64,000 nucleotides of DNA from Pascua guehoae (taxonomy: Eukaryota; Basidiomycota; Tremellomycetes; Trichosporonales; Trichosporonaceae), in contig BCJX01000005.1 in assembly GCA_001600415.1 (NCBI GenBank), positions 776,197 to 840,196 of the forward strand, read 5' to 3'. Under the pieces are notes generated by a model. The model was not told where the DNA came from. It ran no database searches and saw only the letters and a list, made by a program, of their open reading frames with translations. The position numbers were made by a program, and so were the translations under genes. Of the stretch, positions 1 to 11,948 are shown piece by piece. How positions within the stretch are numbered: position 1 is the stretch's first letter; every line of letters starts with the position of its first letter.

Positions 1-54
1 TGCCACAACTGGATGTCTCTTTACTCCTGCCCATCCTCCACGTAACCGCCAACA

Positions 55-1198
55 ATGTCCACCCTCGGATCGGTGTGGGCCACTATCCAGGCATGGCAGG
101 GCCCTCTGACGCTGCTTGCTGTCTTCTTTGGGCCGTCGCTGGTGCAGCGTGGCTACCGGCTCCTTCACGACCGACACCGACCACCACCACTACCGCTATC
201 GCCTGTGCTGCTGGTCATCCTGAGTGTGCATGTCGCGTTTGCGGCGTACCAGCTGGCGACTCCGGCCTACGACGTGTTTGTGACGCACAAGCTCAAGATT
301 CTGGTACCGTCTGACATTCTGCGGCCGATGGTCATGAGGGCCGCTGGTCTGCGGCCAACACCGACGCCGCAAGACCCGGCCGAGAGCGAGCACCCGCTCC
401 TCGAGCTGCTCCTTGCGCGCCTCACGTCGCGCGAGGGCCGGTACGCGTACGCCCGCTGGGGACACGTGCCGTTTACGCGCTGCGTGTGGTGCAAGGACAG
501 CACCGACTTTGCGCTCGCGGCCATCCCCGACATTCTCGCGCCGTACGCCGCCGAGGCGGTGCTCATTGGCATCATGGGCTGGAACTGGGTCGCGGGCCCC
601 ACGGGCAACATGCGCGCAAAGGAGCTGCGCGCACCGGCAGGCTGGGCCGTCGCCGCCCTCGCGGCCGCAGACTATGCGGCGCGGTGGATCTGGGACATTC
701 GCGCCGTCAACGGCGACTGCTTTCATGTGAGTCCAGCCTTACCTACTATCTTTCCTCCCCCCCTAGTCCCCAACTGACACCCAGCTCTCAACGACCATCT
801 CGACACTGCGCACCATCGCCCTCGCCGTTGTCACGGCAGGCTACGTCCTCGCCCCCGTCCGCCTGTCGGACAAGGAAGCCATCGAACGCGGCATCCGGTC
901 CACCCTCGAGGCCGCCCTAGCCCGCGCCCGCCTCGCCTCCCTTGCCCGCCTCGCCATTGCCCGCTCCCCAGCCATGGCCCGCCTCGCCGCGTCGGGCACC
1001 GAGGCCCGCGCCCGCGCCGACGAAAAGGCACGCACGGACCCTGCCGTCATCCAGGCCGCCAACGACGCGGGCATGTACTCGGGCTCGGAGCCACCGCCCC
1101 AGGCGCGCGAGGCCGCACACGCCTGGGTGTCGACCGAGTGGGCTAAGATTAAGCACGAGCAGCAGCATGCTGCAGAGGAGGAAGAGGACGATGCGTAG
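55..1198 (+). CDS. Uncharacterised multi-pass membrane protein, 361 aa
   Basis: Two exons, 55-726 and 785-1198, joined across a GTGAGT donor and a CTGAC...CAG acceptor; the frame is kept (224 + 137 codons plus stop). I do not recognise the family. The N-terminus has two hydrophobic segments, at about residues 14-30 and 48-68. A loop holds the motif RWGHVPFTRCVWCKD (about residues 138-152), with a CxxC pair. Two or three more hydrophobic stretches follow, at about 160-185, 200-215 and 228-245. The C-terminal 110 residues are soluble, Ala/Arg-rich helix, and end in an acidic tail (EEEEDDA). This suggests an endomembrane or mitochondrial membrane protein with a cytosolic tail. Only 54 bases lie upstream, so an earlier exon is possible, but the start at 55 has a good AACA context. 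That it is a real gene is fairly sure; its function is unknown. Confidence 0.75.
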
Positions 1199-1788
1199 AT
1201 GGGCGACGGCATAGATAGAGACATGGCATGATACTGCTACGGCTCGGGGCGCTTGGCTGACGTGGGTGGCTGGGGTGTCGTGTGTGTCGAGAGGGTCGTT
1301 TCTCCTGGCGTTTAACAAGGACAGACTTGCAATCTACACAGTTATCTCGTGTAGTAACGCCAGCGCATGACGCATGGCAGAGTTTTCTGGCATGATGGCA
1401 TGCACAACAGACACAACCGCATCAACTGTGCCCGTATTTTGTTTGTAGAGCCAGCAGAGCCACCAGCCCAGCCTACCAGCGTATGCAGCAGCCCAGGCCG
1501 AAACTGTGCTAGCCGCTCCGCGCCAAACTGATACCACCCAACCCGCCCATCCACGTCATTTTCCGCCCCCGCGCTGCCGATCCCACCTCGACGATGGATG
1601 AAGACTAAGCCATCATCCGCATCCGCCAAGCATCCAGCATCAACCACCCACACCAATCTGATAACTAAGCAACGACAGCACTGCTGCCGACTCTAAGACC
1701 CCCAGCAACCCGACTCTTTATCTACCCCTCCCCACTCGTTCGACAAGGGCGACTGTGAACCGCGGCGGCGAACACGACAAAGCGCACC
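1199..1788. other. Intergenic, no gene seen
   Basis: This separates the orphan membrane protein from SIT4, transcribed in the same direction. It should hold the 3' end of the first gene and the SIT4 promoter. Short frames here have no domain or splice support. Confidence 0.6.
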
Positions 1789-3613
1789 ATGGCATCGGAA
1801 GCAGCCCCAAGCGCGGTCCCGAGCGATCCGGACGCATGGATTGAGCGTGTGAGTCTCGAAGTAGCGGAGACGCAGTGTGGTTCAGTGCGAGCGGTGTGCG
1901 GCGGGGAGGGATGAGCGGGCGGGGCAGACCGCGACGGACTCTTGGTGGCGGGGACGTCGTACGTCGTGACCCCGCCGTCGCGGTCCGTGGCTCCGCACGG
2001 CACGCGACATGCACCCGCCCCTTGAGTGTACCCCACTCTGCCCCCCACCCTCCCTTGCACACATCGACGCCGTGCCCGAACCCCGCCGCCGCCCCGATCT
2101 CAAGACAAGAGGGACAAGTCACTGACGCCCGCAGCTCCGGAAATGCAGACATCTGCCGGAACGCCAGATGAAGGCGCTGTGCTCGCGCGTCGCCGACCTG
2201 CTCCTCGAGGAGAGCAATGTGCATGTTGTCCAGAGCCCCGTGACGGTCTGCGGCGATATTCACGGGCAGTTTTGGGATGTGCTCGAGATCTTTAGACAGG
2301 GCGGCGAGGCGCCCGACACGAGTTATATCTTTATGGTGAGTCGGGGGTGTATCTGGCCCGTGGTATGGCGGCGAGACTGGGATGCGGTGAATGGGTCTGT
2401 CATTGGGAAGGACGGGAGGACAGGAGGACGGTGCATGGGGCGCGTTTGTCGTGCTCCAAGCCCACGACATTGTCGGATGGGACTGGCACTCGGCATGACC
2501 CGCCGCAGAGTGACAGTTGGACCAGTGCTGACAAACAGGGTGACTTTGTCGACCGAGGGTACTACTCGCTCGAGACATTGTCATTGTTGTTGGCCTTGAA
2601 GGCGAGGTGAGTTATTCCTAGCAGCGCCAAGTCGGCAGGCGTGTGTCAAACTGCAAATGGGGTAATCAAGGTCACCTCGTGTTGCTCGTTGTTGGCCCAC
2701 GCCCGTCGATGGATGCACCCACGAACCCCCGCTCACGCCCACAGGTACCCCGACCGCATCACACTCCTCCGCGGCAACCACGAGTCGCGCCAGATCACGC
2801 AGGTGTACGGCTTCTACGACGAGTGCATGCAAAAGTACGGCAACCCAAGCGTATGGCGCGCGTGTTGTAATGTGTTTGACAACTTGAATCTTGCCGCGGT
2901 GAGTCCGAGTTGTAAGGTTGGCACCTGTACTTTCTATCTCCTGTTCTTGTTCAGCGTTTCTTGGGGGTCATCTACAGCCCCTTCGCCACCAGCTTGAGCT
3001 AGCCGGCTTTGTGTATCCTTCAGAAGAACGAACCGTTTCCCGCACCCACCGCCTTGAGCTAGCCCTGACCAACCCCAGATTATCGACTCGTCCATCCTCT
3101 GCGTGCACGGTGGCCTGTCGCCCGACATCCGCACGCTCGACCAGGTCCGCACAATATCGCGCGCACAGGAAGTGCCCCACGAGGGCCCATTCTGTGGTGA
3201 GTCGGCTGGAGGCGTGTCCACGCAGAACGCTTCCGTCTGTGCGTTACTCACACGCAGACCTCATGTGGTCGGACCCGGACGAAGTCGAGACATGGGCCGT
3301 CTCGCCGCGCGGCGCCGGGTGGCTGTTTGGCGCCCAAGTAACGGGCGAATTCAACCACGTCAACCGGCTCAAGCTCATTGCGCGCGCGCACCAACTCGTC
3401 CAAGAGGGCTACAAGCACATGTTTGACGACCAGCTCGTGACCGTGTGGTCGGCGCCAAATTACTGCTACCGGTGCGGCAACAGCGCGAGTATCATGCAGG
3501 TCGGAGACGACGGGTCGACGAGCTTCAAGGTGTACGAGGCCGCCATTGAAAACCAGACCGACCAGCGCAACCCCGCCGCGAGGAGGGCCGCGGCACCGAG
3601 CTACTTTGTGTAA
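1789..3613 (+). CDS. SIT4: PP6-type serine/threonine protein phosphatase catalytic subunit (Sit4/Ppe1)
   Basis: Six exons: 1789-1848, 2135-2335, 2539-2606, 2745-2898, 3079-3196, 3258-3613, giving 318 aa. Spliced, it carries the whole PPP metallophosphatase signature: [16 protein letters not shown] (made only by joining exons 2 and 3), [31 protein letters not shown], and [11 protein letters not shown] for the C-terminal metal ligand region. [19 protein letters not shown] and the C-terminus ending PSYFV fit PP6/Sit4 better than PP2A, which ends DYFL. Known Sit4/PP6 proteins dephosphorylate Ser/Thr in cytosol and nucleus together with SAP regulatory subunits, and act in G1/S progression, TOR signalling and cell integrity. 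The protein is slightly longer than animal PP6 (about 305 aa) because of an Asn/Arg/Ala-rich stretch near the end. A PP4 or PP2A paralogue is the main alternative. Confidence 0.93.
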
Positions 3614-4062
3614 TCGTTTGGATCTGCGCCCGGCGGGTCCCGCAGGGCTTCCCTGCCTCCCGCCGCTGCAGATGGACCCGCACTCTTGTGCGGTAACCTA
3701 CGGCTCATGGACACGCCAGATGGCAGCTCTTTGTTGACAGAGGACGGCGTCACGGGAGCGCCTCTCGTCGAGATGGCCAGTCCGTTGTATTACAACATGC
3801 ATCTCACACATTCTATGCGCCATGCGGGACATCCAGATAGTGTGCAGGGTGGGGTGTGCTTGAAGGTGCCGTGAGACTCATGGTCGCTGCAGGTTCACAG
3901 CAGAGTTGAGCCACGGCTGTTGTATAGAAACACCAAAGCGCTGCAACACTCATCTGGCCAACCCACAGCGTCTGCCGGCGCAGTGATGACAGAACCACCC
4001 CGCGCACGCTCCCAACATCCCCGCTCCGCATCCCCGCTCCCACCTCCACACCCTGGGCCCAA
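3614..4062. other. Convergent 3' intergenic region
   Basis: This lies between the stop codons of SIT4 (+) and KRR1 (-), so it should hold both 3' UTRs and poly(A) signals. No coding signal is seen. Confidence 0.6.
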
Positions 4063-5458
<1,396 letters not shown>

Positions 5459-5764
5459 GTTGGTCAACAGTGGGCGATGGCGATGGAGATTTGAGTGGAT
5501 ACTTTGTGCAGAATTCTCAAAGCTTGGCAGTTAGTCGCGGCCGCGCTCCTGCACACACTGACATCAGAAATTTGTCCTTACGTAAATCTGTAACCTTGGA
5601 GGGATGGGTTTTGCTTCCGCCCCCGCCCAGTGAACCCCGTTCTTGCTGCCTGGGCGTCGTCGTATGGCGTTGCGGGAAATGCAGACTCGGTGGACTCGGG
5701 GGCAAGGCTCAAGACCGACCTGGTCAACCTGCTCACCACCACTTCCACCGTCTACACCACCACC
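5459..5764. promoter_or_regulatory. Shared divergent promoter region of KRR1 and complex I subunit
   Basis: Only 306 bp separate the two divergent start codons, so core promoters and 5' UTRs of both genes must lie here. It includes a GC-rich block (about 5617-5630) and a pyrimidine-rich stretch just before the ATG at 5765. No TATA box is obvious. Confidence 0.55.
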
Positions 5765-6334
5765 ATGTCGTCCGTCTTCCGCTTCCTGGTACGTCCCCCC
5801 CTCCGTGTCCCCGCACCGACTGACAGACAGCAACGCCAGGCGCACGAGCAGCCCGTCATCTTCTGGTCCCTCGCGATCGGCTGTGTCGGTGCGTTGTGTT
5901 CTGTCCCATGTCGTCCTCGTCTCGTCAATCCACATCTCGCGTCCGCGTCTCTGGGACTCTCTCCGCGTCGGTGCTGGGCTGGGTACTTGGGGAGTGCAAC
6001 AGGAGATGCTCTCGTGTCTTCTCCGGCAGCATCTCTTCGCTGCCTTCCCTCGTCTCCCTCACTTCCCTATGCCTCCTCCTCACCCCCTTCTCCTTCTCCC
6101 TCTCCCTGTTCCCCTCTCCTCCACCTTGCCCTCAACACCTCGCCCCGTCACTAACCCCAGGCCCCGTCATGGTCGTCACCGTCCCACCCATCCGCAAGTC
6201 GATGGGCTGGAAGCCAGCCGAGCGCATCCCCACCACCTACCCGCGTGAGTGCTGGTAGTTCAACCGACATACAGCACTAACCCCCAGTCCCCGACCGCGC
6301 TCGCCGGCCAGTCACGGGCTTCGAGGACCCCTAG
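5765..6334 (+). CDS. nuo9.5: Complex I 9.5 kDa subunit (NDUFA3-like)
   Basis: Four exons: 5765-5788 (eight codons), 5840-5888, 6161-6244 and 6288-6334, giving only 67 aa. The spliced protein reads AHEQPVIFWSLAIGCVG then PVMVVTVPPIRKSMGW and ends PVTGFEDP. This matches the fungal NADH:ubiquinone oxidoreductase 9.5 kDa accessory subunit, a one-pass inner-membrane protein homologous to animal NDUFA3. The hydrophobic segment at about residues 12-33 is the membrane anchor; no cleaved presequence is visible, as usual for this subunit. The long second intron (272 nt) is CT-rich. Because each exon is tiny, no reading frame over 60 codons follows the protein; it was found by splice and motif reading. 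Confidence 0.88.
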
Positions 6335-6765
6335 ACGTAGCGCTGCGAAGCCAAATGCATGACGTGAAGACGTGGACGAATGGTGCCAATCTGACTGCTG
6401 ATGAGGGGCGAGGTGTGAGAATGGGACGGAGGCAGGTGTGGCGTTGTCAACATTGGCGTATGGTATATTGGGGTGTCCAGAGAGACGTGTTGGAGCGGCT
6501 GAGGGGATATCTCATCCTTGCGAGAGCTGGCACGCTTTCTAGGTGACTAAAGTTAACGAGCACGGTCCGTGTACGATGAGTATCGGCGCCCGACATTAAC
6601 GTGAGGACGTCAGCCACCGTGGTGGACTCCAAGGCGCTTCCATCTTCGGACGATGCGCAGACCACCGCGCACACACTCATCCCAACTATATGGTCATCCA
6701 TGCCAATGTCTAGAGCTACAACTATACCGCCTTGGTCTCTCAGCTATCACAACCTGTGGCCGACA
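6335..6765. other. Convergent 3' intergenic region
   Basis: Lies between the ends of the complex I subunit (+) and MGS1 (-). No gene or repeat is apparent. Confidence 0.55.
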
Positions 6766-8976
6766 CTAAGTTCCCATCACCCATATTTTATCCGGCGACT
6801 TTCCCTTCTTCCCACTCTCCTCCCTTCCAGGCCACTTTTCCCTCCCGTTCACTAGCTCTTCCCACTCCTTGAGCCTATCCTCATCCCACGCCTTGTCGTG
6901 CATCTCCTCCTCGGCGCTGCGGAGGATCTGCTTTTCGCTCGACGGTGCATGCGACGACATTTCGTGCATGTGCGGCGGGAGGTACTCGTTCCACACTGGA
7001 TGCGCATAGCCCGGATTGTACGCGTACCCGCTCCCGTATCCCAGCGTCTTCATGAGGCGCGTCGGGGCGTTGCGCACTTGCATCGGTACTGGTGGCAGTG
7101 GGGGTTTCTGGGCCAGTGCTTCTGCGCGCGCGTACGCGGTGTATGCGCGAGTAGATTTAGGCGCTTCGGCGAGGTACGCAACACAGTGCTGCCTGTCAGC
7201 TATACAGTGTCCCAATAGCTGCTTACTGCGAGGTTGATGCGGCACTCGGGCATCCCAATAACCTGGCACGCCTGGAACGTTGCCATGGCAAGCGGGAGTG
7301 CATGCGGGTCCGCCAGTCCGACGTCCTCGCTAGCGACAACCACGAGGCGGCGCGCAACGTACAGCGGGTCCTCGCCACCTGTGAGCATCCGTGCGAGCCA
7401 GTACATGGCCGCCGACCCGTCGCTCCCGCGAAGACTCTTGTGCATGGCCGAAATCATGTCATACCGCTCCTCGCCGGAGCGGTCATAGCCCTTGCGCAGG
7501 CCGCGGCGGACCGCGTCCATCAGCTGTGCGTCGCGGCGTTCCCTTGCCTCCTCTGCGGCTTCCGAGTCTTCCCCTTCAGTGAGCGTGGTCTGGTAGCCCA
7601 TCTCGCACACTTTCAATGCGAGCTCCAGCCCGTTAAGGGCCTGTCGCGCATCACCATCCGCGACCTCGGCTAGAAGAGGGAGCAGAGCAGGCGGGAGGCG
7701 CGGCTTGTTCTCGACCTCGTCAAGCGCGTTCTGTAGAATTGTCTCAAGCTCCTCGGGGGTGTACGACCGCAGTGTAAAGACCCTGACGGGTGAGCTCTTC
7801 GAGATAAATGTCAAGACACCCACTGGCAGCGCGACAGCAGCGCTCCGTTGACCTTGAACGACGGGTTCTCCGTCGTCGCACCAATGAGCTGTACCCAGCC
7901 GTTCTCAACGTAGGGAAGAAAGAGGTCCTGCTGGGGCTTGTTAAAGCTGTGGTCAGCGAGATTTCCGCCAATTAGTACCAACCGATGTATCTCGTCGATG
8001 AACAGGATCGTCTTTCTGGTGGGTGAGCATGACGCTGAGCTCTGGGCACCCACCTCCCCGTGAGTTGAAGGCCGTTTTTAGCTTGCTCAAACACCTGTCG
8101 CACGTCTGCGCTCCCCGAACTCGTCGCACTGAGCTCGCGAAAGTCGGCGTTGGCTGTGCGCGCAATGAGACGTGCGAGGGTCCTGGAGAGTCAGCAACGG
8201 TGTTCCTGTTTTTGGCTAGGTTCCTCCATCTTCTTTTGAATATCTGCTGTCGCCCTCTGCCTTCCTCACTCTTCCTTCCTTCCTCCTCTCTGCCTTCCTT
8301 CCTCCTCTCCGTCTTCCTTCCTCCATCTACCTTCCTCCGTTTACCTCCTTGGCCCGTTTCGGTTACCACTCACGTCTTTCCGCTCCCCGGTGGTCCCCAG
8401 AGAATACAACTCCCCGCCCCTTCCCCAGCCTCTATGCGTGCGCGGAGCAAGCTACCAGGTCCAACCAGGTCGCCCTGCCCCACAAACGTCGCCAGCGAAG
8501 AAGGTCGTGACCGCTCAGCCAAGCTGTCGGTTAGTAGGTTCAATGTCATCGTTCTACCTACGGTTGATTGGCAGTGAGGGCGTTGACCCGTCGCCGCTTC
8601 TCCGGCCCGCCCCGCTCGTTGGCCGTGCGCTTGACCGCGGTGCCCGTCCCATTCGTCCCCGCCTGCCCCTGCGGCGCACTTCCCGCTTGAGACCCCGACG
8701 AGGAACCTGCCCCATCGCCGGCGCCGGGACGAGACCTGAACAGCTTGGCAGGCTTGGTGTCGAGCGCGACCACATCGTCCTCCTCTTGCGATGGCCGCTT
8801 CCGCCCCAACCTCGAGCTCGGCGTCGCGACTGGTGATGATGCGCCACCGGCACCGCGACACAGCAGGTCGAGGTGGAGGTTGATGTCCGCCTCGGGGACC
8901 GTGCGGTCGCAGATCGGGCACTGGACTGGGGTGTCAGTGGTGCATTGGAGGTTGAGATCTTACCTTTTGTTGACAT
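6766..8976 (-). CDS. MGS1: MGS1/WRNIP1-type AAA+ ATPase with UBZ finger
   Basis: Eight exons: 8976-8964, 8925-8562, 8523-8374, 8182-8054, 8015-7983, 7946-7824, 7782-7227, 7188-6766, giving 596 aa. Residues 7-27 form a ubiquitin-binding UBZ finger ([12 protein letters not shown]...HLDLLC). A disordered Ser/Lys/Arg-rich linker follows. The AAA+ core has Walker A GPPGSGKT (about 169-176), Walker [11 protein letters not shown], sensor-1 region GATTENPSF and the family-specific [16 protein letters not shown]. The RarA/MgsA C-terminal domain includes [22 protein letters not shown] and a motif ending in [17 protein letters not shown]. Mgs1/WRNIP1 acts at stalled forks with PCNA and ubiquitin. Five of its seven introns are only 36-38 nt. 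The first exon codes for MSTK plus one base. Confidence 0.93.
8240..8345. repeat. CTTCC-rich low-complexity tract in MGS1 intron 3
   Basis: The plus strand shows repeated CTTCCTTCCTCCTCT units; the sense (minus) strand is therefore GGAAG-rich. The tract makes up most of the 191-nt third intron, much the longest of this gene. Confidence 0.7.
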
Positions 8977-9968
8977 GGGCGTGACAAGGTGAAGTGAGTG
9001 GCGGAGTGGGTGTTTGTTCAGAGCATGAAACGCGCTCATCGGTGTGGACGCGTCTGGGGAGATGACGGTGGCGGCCGAAATTGATTACGTAATATTAGAT
9101 GCCACAAGCTTCTAGGTGCTCGAGGCCGGCGCCTGAGGCGCATTGTCTGCCAACGTTGTCAGTACTGAGTGTTTCGATGAGAGAACATGCTCAAGACTGG
9201 GGTGGGCTGTAGATAGTAGCCGATGATCCCCAAGTGTCAGTTGTTTAGGAGGCACTCATGCACCCAAGGCGTACGCGCTCGCTAGCCTTCATTCCCGTGG
9301 GCGATGGCCGACCGCTGTCATTGAGCGCCAAACAACATCTGAGAAACGACAAGTCTATGCAATCCACACCCCTCGCTTACTTCGATGATCAGCATTGGTA
9401 ACAAGGCCCAACCACGCTTTCTGCAACAGTCAGCCTCGGGTTCATGACACAGGAGTGAGCTGAGCTGGTAAGATCTCGGTCTGCGTATGAGGGTGGAAAG
9501 TGAGATGATTCAGCGTCCAGGTAGCAATGAGGATGGCACATGGCAGCAATAGTAGATCCACGAATGTGTCAAGGGCCAAGAAAGCGACCGAAGCGAGTGT
9601 ATCAGCGTGCGCAGCATGCACCATGCAGCTGTTCTTCTGCTCGCGTTGTTCTATCACCGTCGGTCACATCTTTGGATTCTTTGCAAGCATGCTAGGAGAT
9701 CTGGTGCCTGACCAATCGCCGAAGCGGCGTCCTGGTGAGGAAGACGCCGAGATCCCCGCAACGCCGCGCAACGCTAAGATACTGCAAACCTCCCCAGATA
9801 AAGTCACGTGATCCCACCACCTCGGCCTCAACGTCATCAACTCGACCGAACCCCTCCAAATGACATAAAAGTCGTCCAGCTTGGAAACCATGCCATCCCC
9901 ATCGTTCACAGCAACTCCCAAGCGACATCCTCTCCTACGCTCTTCACAACACCATATCCTCTCGCACC
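8977..9968. promoter_or_regulatory. Divergent intergenic/promoter region MGS1-NmrA
   Basis: A 992-bp divergent region with no supported gene. A TATA-like CATAAAAG lies at 9864-9871, about 100 bp upstream of the NmrA-like ATG. This is a plausible core promoter by position only. Confidence 0.45.
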
Positions 9969-11090
9969 ATGTCCAAGCTCCTCGTTGTCCTCGGCGCCAC
10001 TGGAAACCAGGGCGGCTCTGTGATCAACTCGATCCTCGGCGACGCGACCGCCAAGAGCATGTTCAAGATCCGCGCCATTACGCGCGACACGTCCAAGCCA
10101 AAGGCCAAGGCTCTTGCCGACCGCGGCGCTGAGGTCGTCGCGGCCGACCTCGCTGACAAGGAGTCGCTTGCCAGGGCGTTTGAGGGCGCGTACGCCGTCT
10201 TTGCCGTCACCGACTACTGGGCCAAGATGTCCAAGGCCGTCGAGGTCGAGCAGGGCAAGAATGTCGCCGATGCTGCCAAGGTAAGTGACCGTACAAAGAT
10301 TGATATTAGCCTTGTGAACATATGCTGACCCGCAGGCGGCCGGCGTGCAGCACTTTGTCTGGTCGACGCTCCTCAACACGACCAAGTGTGAGTGACCTTC
10401 ATGTTCTCCCTTGGACCACACCTTCCAGTAGCTGACATGACCGCCAGCGACCAAGGGCAAGCTCTCGCACATTGACCACTTTGACTCCAAGGCCGAGGTG
10501 GAGGAGTATGTCCGCCAGATCGGTCTCCCTGCGAGCTTCTACCTGCCGGGCTTTTACATGTCCAACCTCCCCGGCCAGGCGATCCGCAAGGACGACTCGA
10601 CGGGCAAGTACGTCTTCAGCCTGCCCTGCGAGAGCGACGCCAGCATCCCCCTCGTGGACATTTACGCCGACACGGGCAAGTTTGTAAAGGCCATTCTCCT
10701 CAACCGCGACGAGACACTCGGCAAGCACGTCCTCGGATCCTTGGGCTACCTGTCGCCCCAGGAGGTGGTTGAGGGCTTCAAGCAGGCGTTCCCCGAGGCC
10801 GGCGAGGGTATGACGTTCCAGACCACCCCGGATGTCGTGTACACGAGCATTCTCGAGTCGTCGGGTATCCCCACGCACGGCGCTGTCGAGCTCCTCGAGA
10901 ACATGAAACTGTTGAACAAGGAGTTTGGGTACTATGGCGGCGCCGACCTCAAGTGGTCCCAATCTGTGAGTGGTTTACATGCTGTGGGTGGGTTGATGCT
11001 GACAGTCAGCTTGTCAAGGAGCCGCTCACCACGTGGGCCGAATTTTGTCAAGACTGCGCCGGCGTTCAAGGGGCTCAAGTAGTACTGTAG
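9969..11090 (+). CDS. NmrA-like NAD(P)-binding protein, apparent frameshift in last exon
   Basis: Four exons: 9969-10280, 10336-10387, 10448-10965 and 11010-11090 as read. The N-terminus has the Rossmann motif LGATGNQGGSV, then AITRDTSKPKAKALADRGAEVVAADL, typical of the NmrA/HSCARG family of atypical short-chain dehydrogenases. These often act as NAD(P)H sensors rather than enzymes. FVWSTL, HFDSKAEVEEYVR and a substrate-domain region follow. The last exon begins LVKEPLTTWAEF, the expected C-terminal motif. It then leaves frame at a TTTT run at 11043-11046. Read with three Ts the end would be VKTAPAFKGLK and stop at 11082; as written it ends CQDCAGVQGAQVVL at 11090. The break removes nothing catalytic, so the gene may still work. 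It could be a sequence error. Confidence 0.82.
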
Positions 11091-11948
11091 CAATCAAGTT
11101 GGACATGTATATTCCGCAGCTAGCAGCTAGCCCTGGTATCCCGGCTGTCCCTTCTGGTTTAACAAATCGACTTATCCGAGGTCATATTGCATCTTGGTCG
11201 GGTGTGTACTGTCCGCTACGAATTGTTTTTTTGTTGGATGGACACGAGGCTCGCACGCACGCGCCGCCGCACGTACGCTCGAGCCACTGCACGCTCCATA
11301 TACACTCGTGCGTGCGCTTTCGTTCTATGCATCGCTCTATCACTCATTACCACAGTTTTAGGAGGCTCCGACAGCGATCAGTGTTGAGAAACACCACACA
11401 GAGTTCGAACGCGGGCTGGTGCCGACATCTCCTAAGGAGCATATTGCAGTGGGCGTCAGGCATGAGCTCTGGTGACACTGGTACCATTCTAGCCCATTGG
11501 TGTTGAGGACATTGAGGTTGGCCGCTCGAAGCCACTGTTTAAGGATGCTCATGAATCGAATCCAAGAGGTTGCCTCCTCGACGGTAGGTTAGATCCCTTC
11601 GAGGTATAGGAACATCATGACTTCATGGTGTTATCACAGGCGCACTGCAGTTCAGGTGAGGTAGTATCTCAACCACGTTCGTGCTCGACAGGGTGGAACT
11701 CAATTAGTTGGGTAGACAACCTTTATGATCAGATCTCACCTAATAAAATTATAGCCATTACCGGCCCCGACCTACGAAAGCATTGTCAACAGTTGAGAAA
11801 ACCCGAGAGAGATGAAAGAAAGACGTGCATACCCCGACCGCATGAGAAACCTGTCCCCAGTACAACTCTCTTGTATTGAAAATTCCAAAGCCACTGAAGA
11901 AAAGAAAGAAGACCGTTAAATTGTCGACCACCATTGCCCCATGCGAGA
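11091..11948. other. Convergent 3' intergenic region
   Basis: 858 bp between NmrA-like (+) and dioxygenase (-) stop codons, with slightly lower GC than the flanking genes. No supported gene or RNA. Confidence 0.5.
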
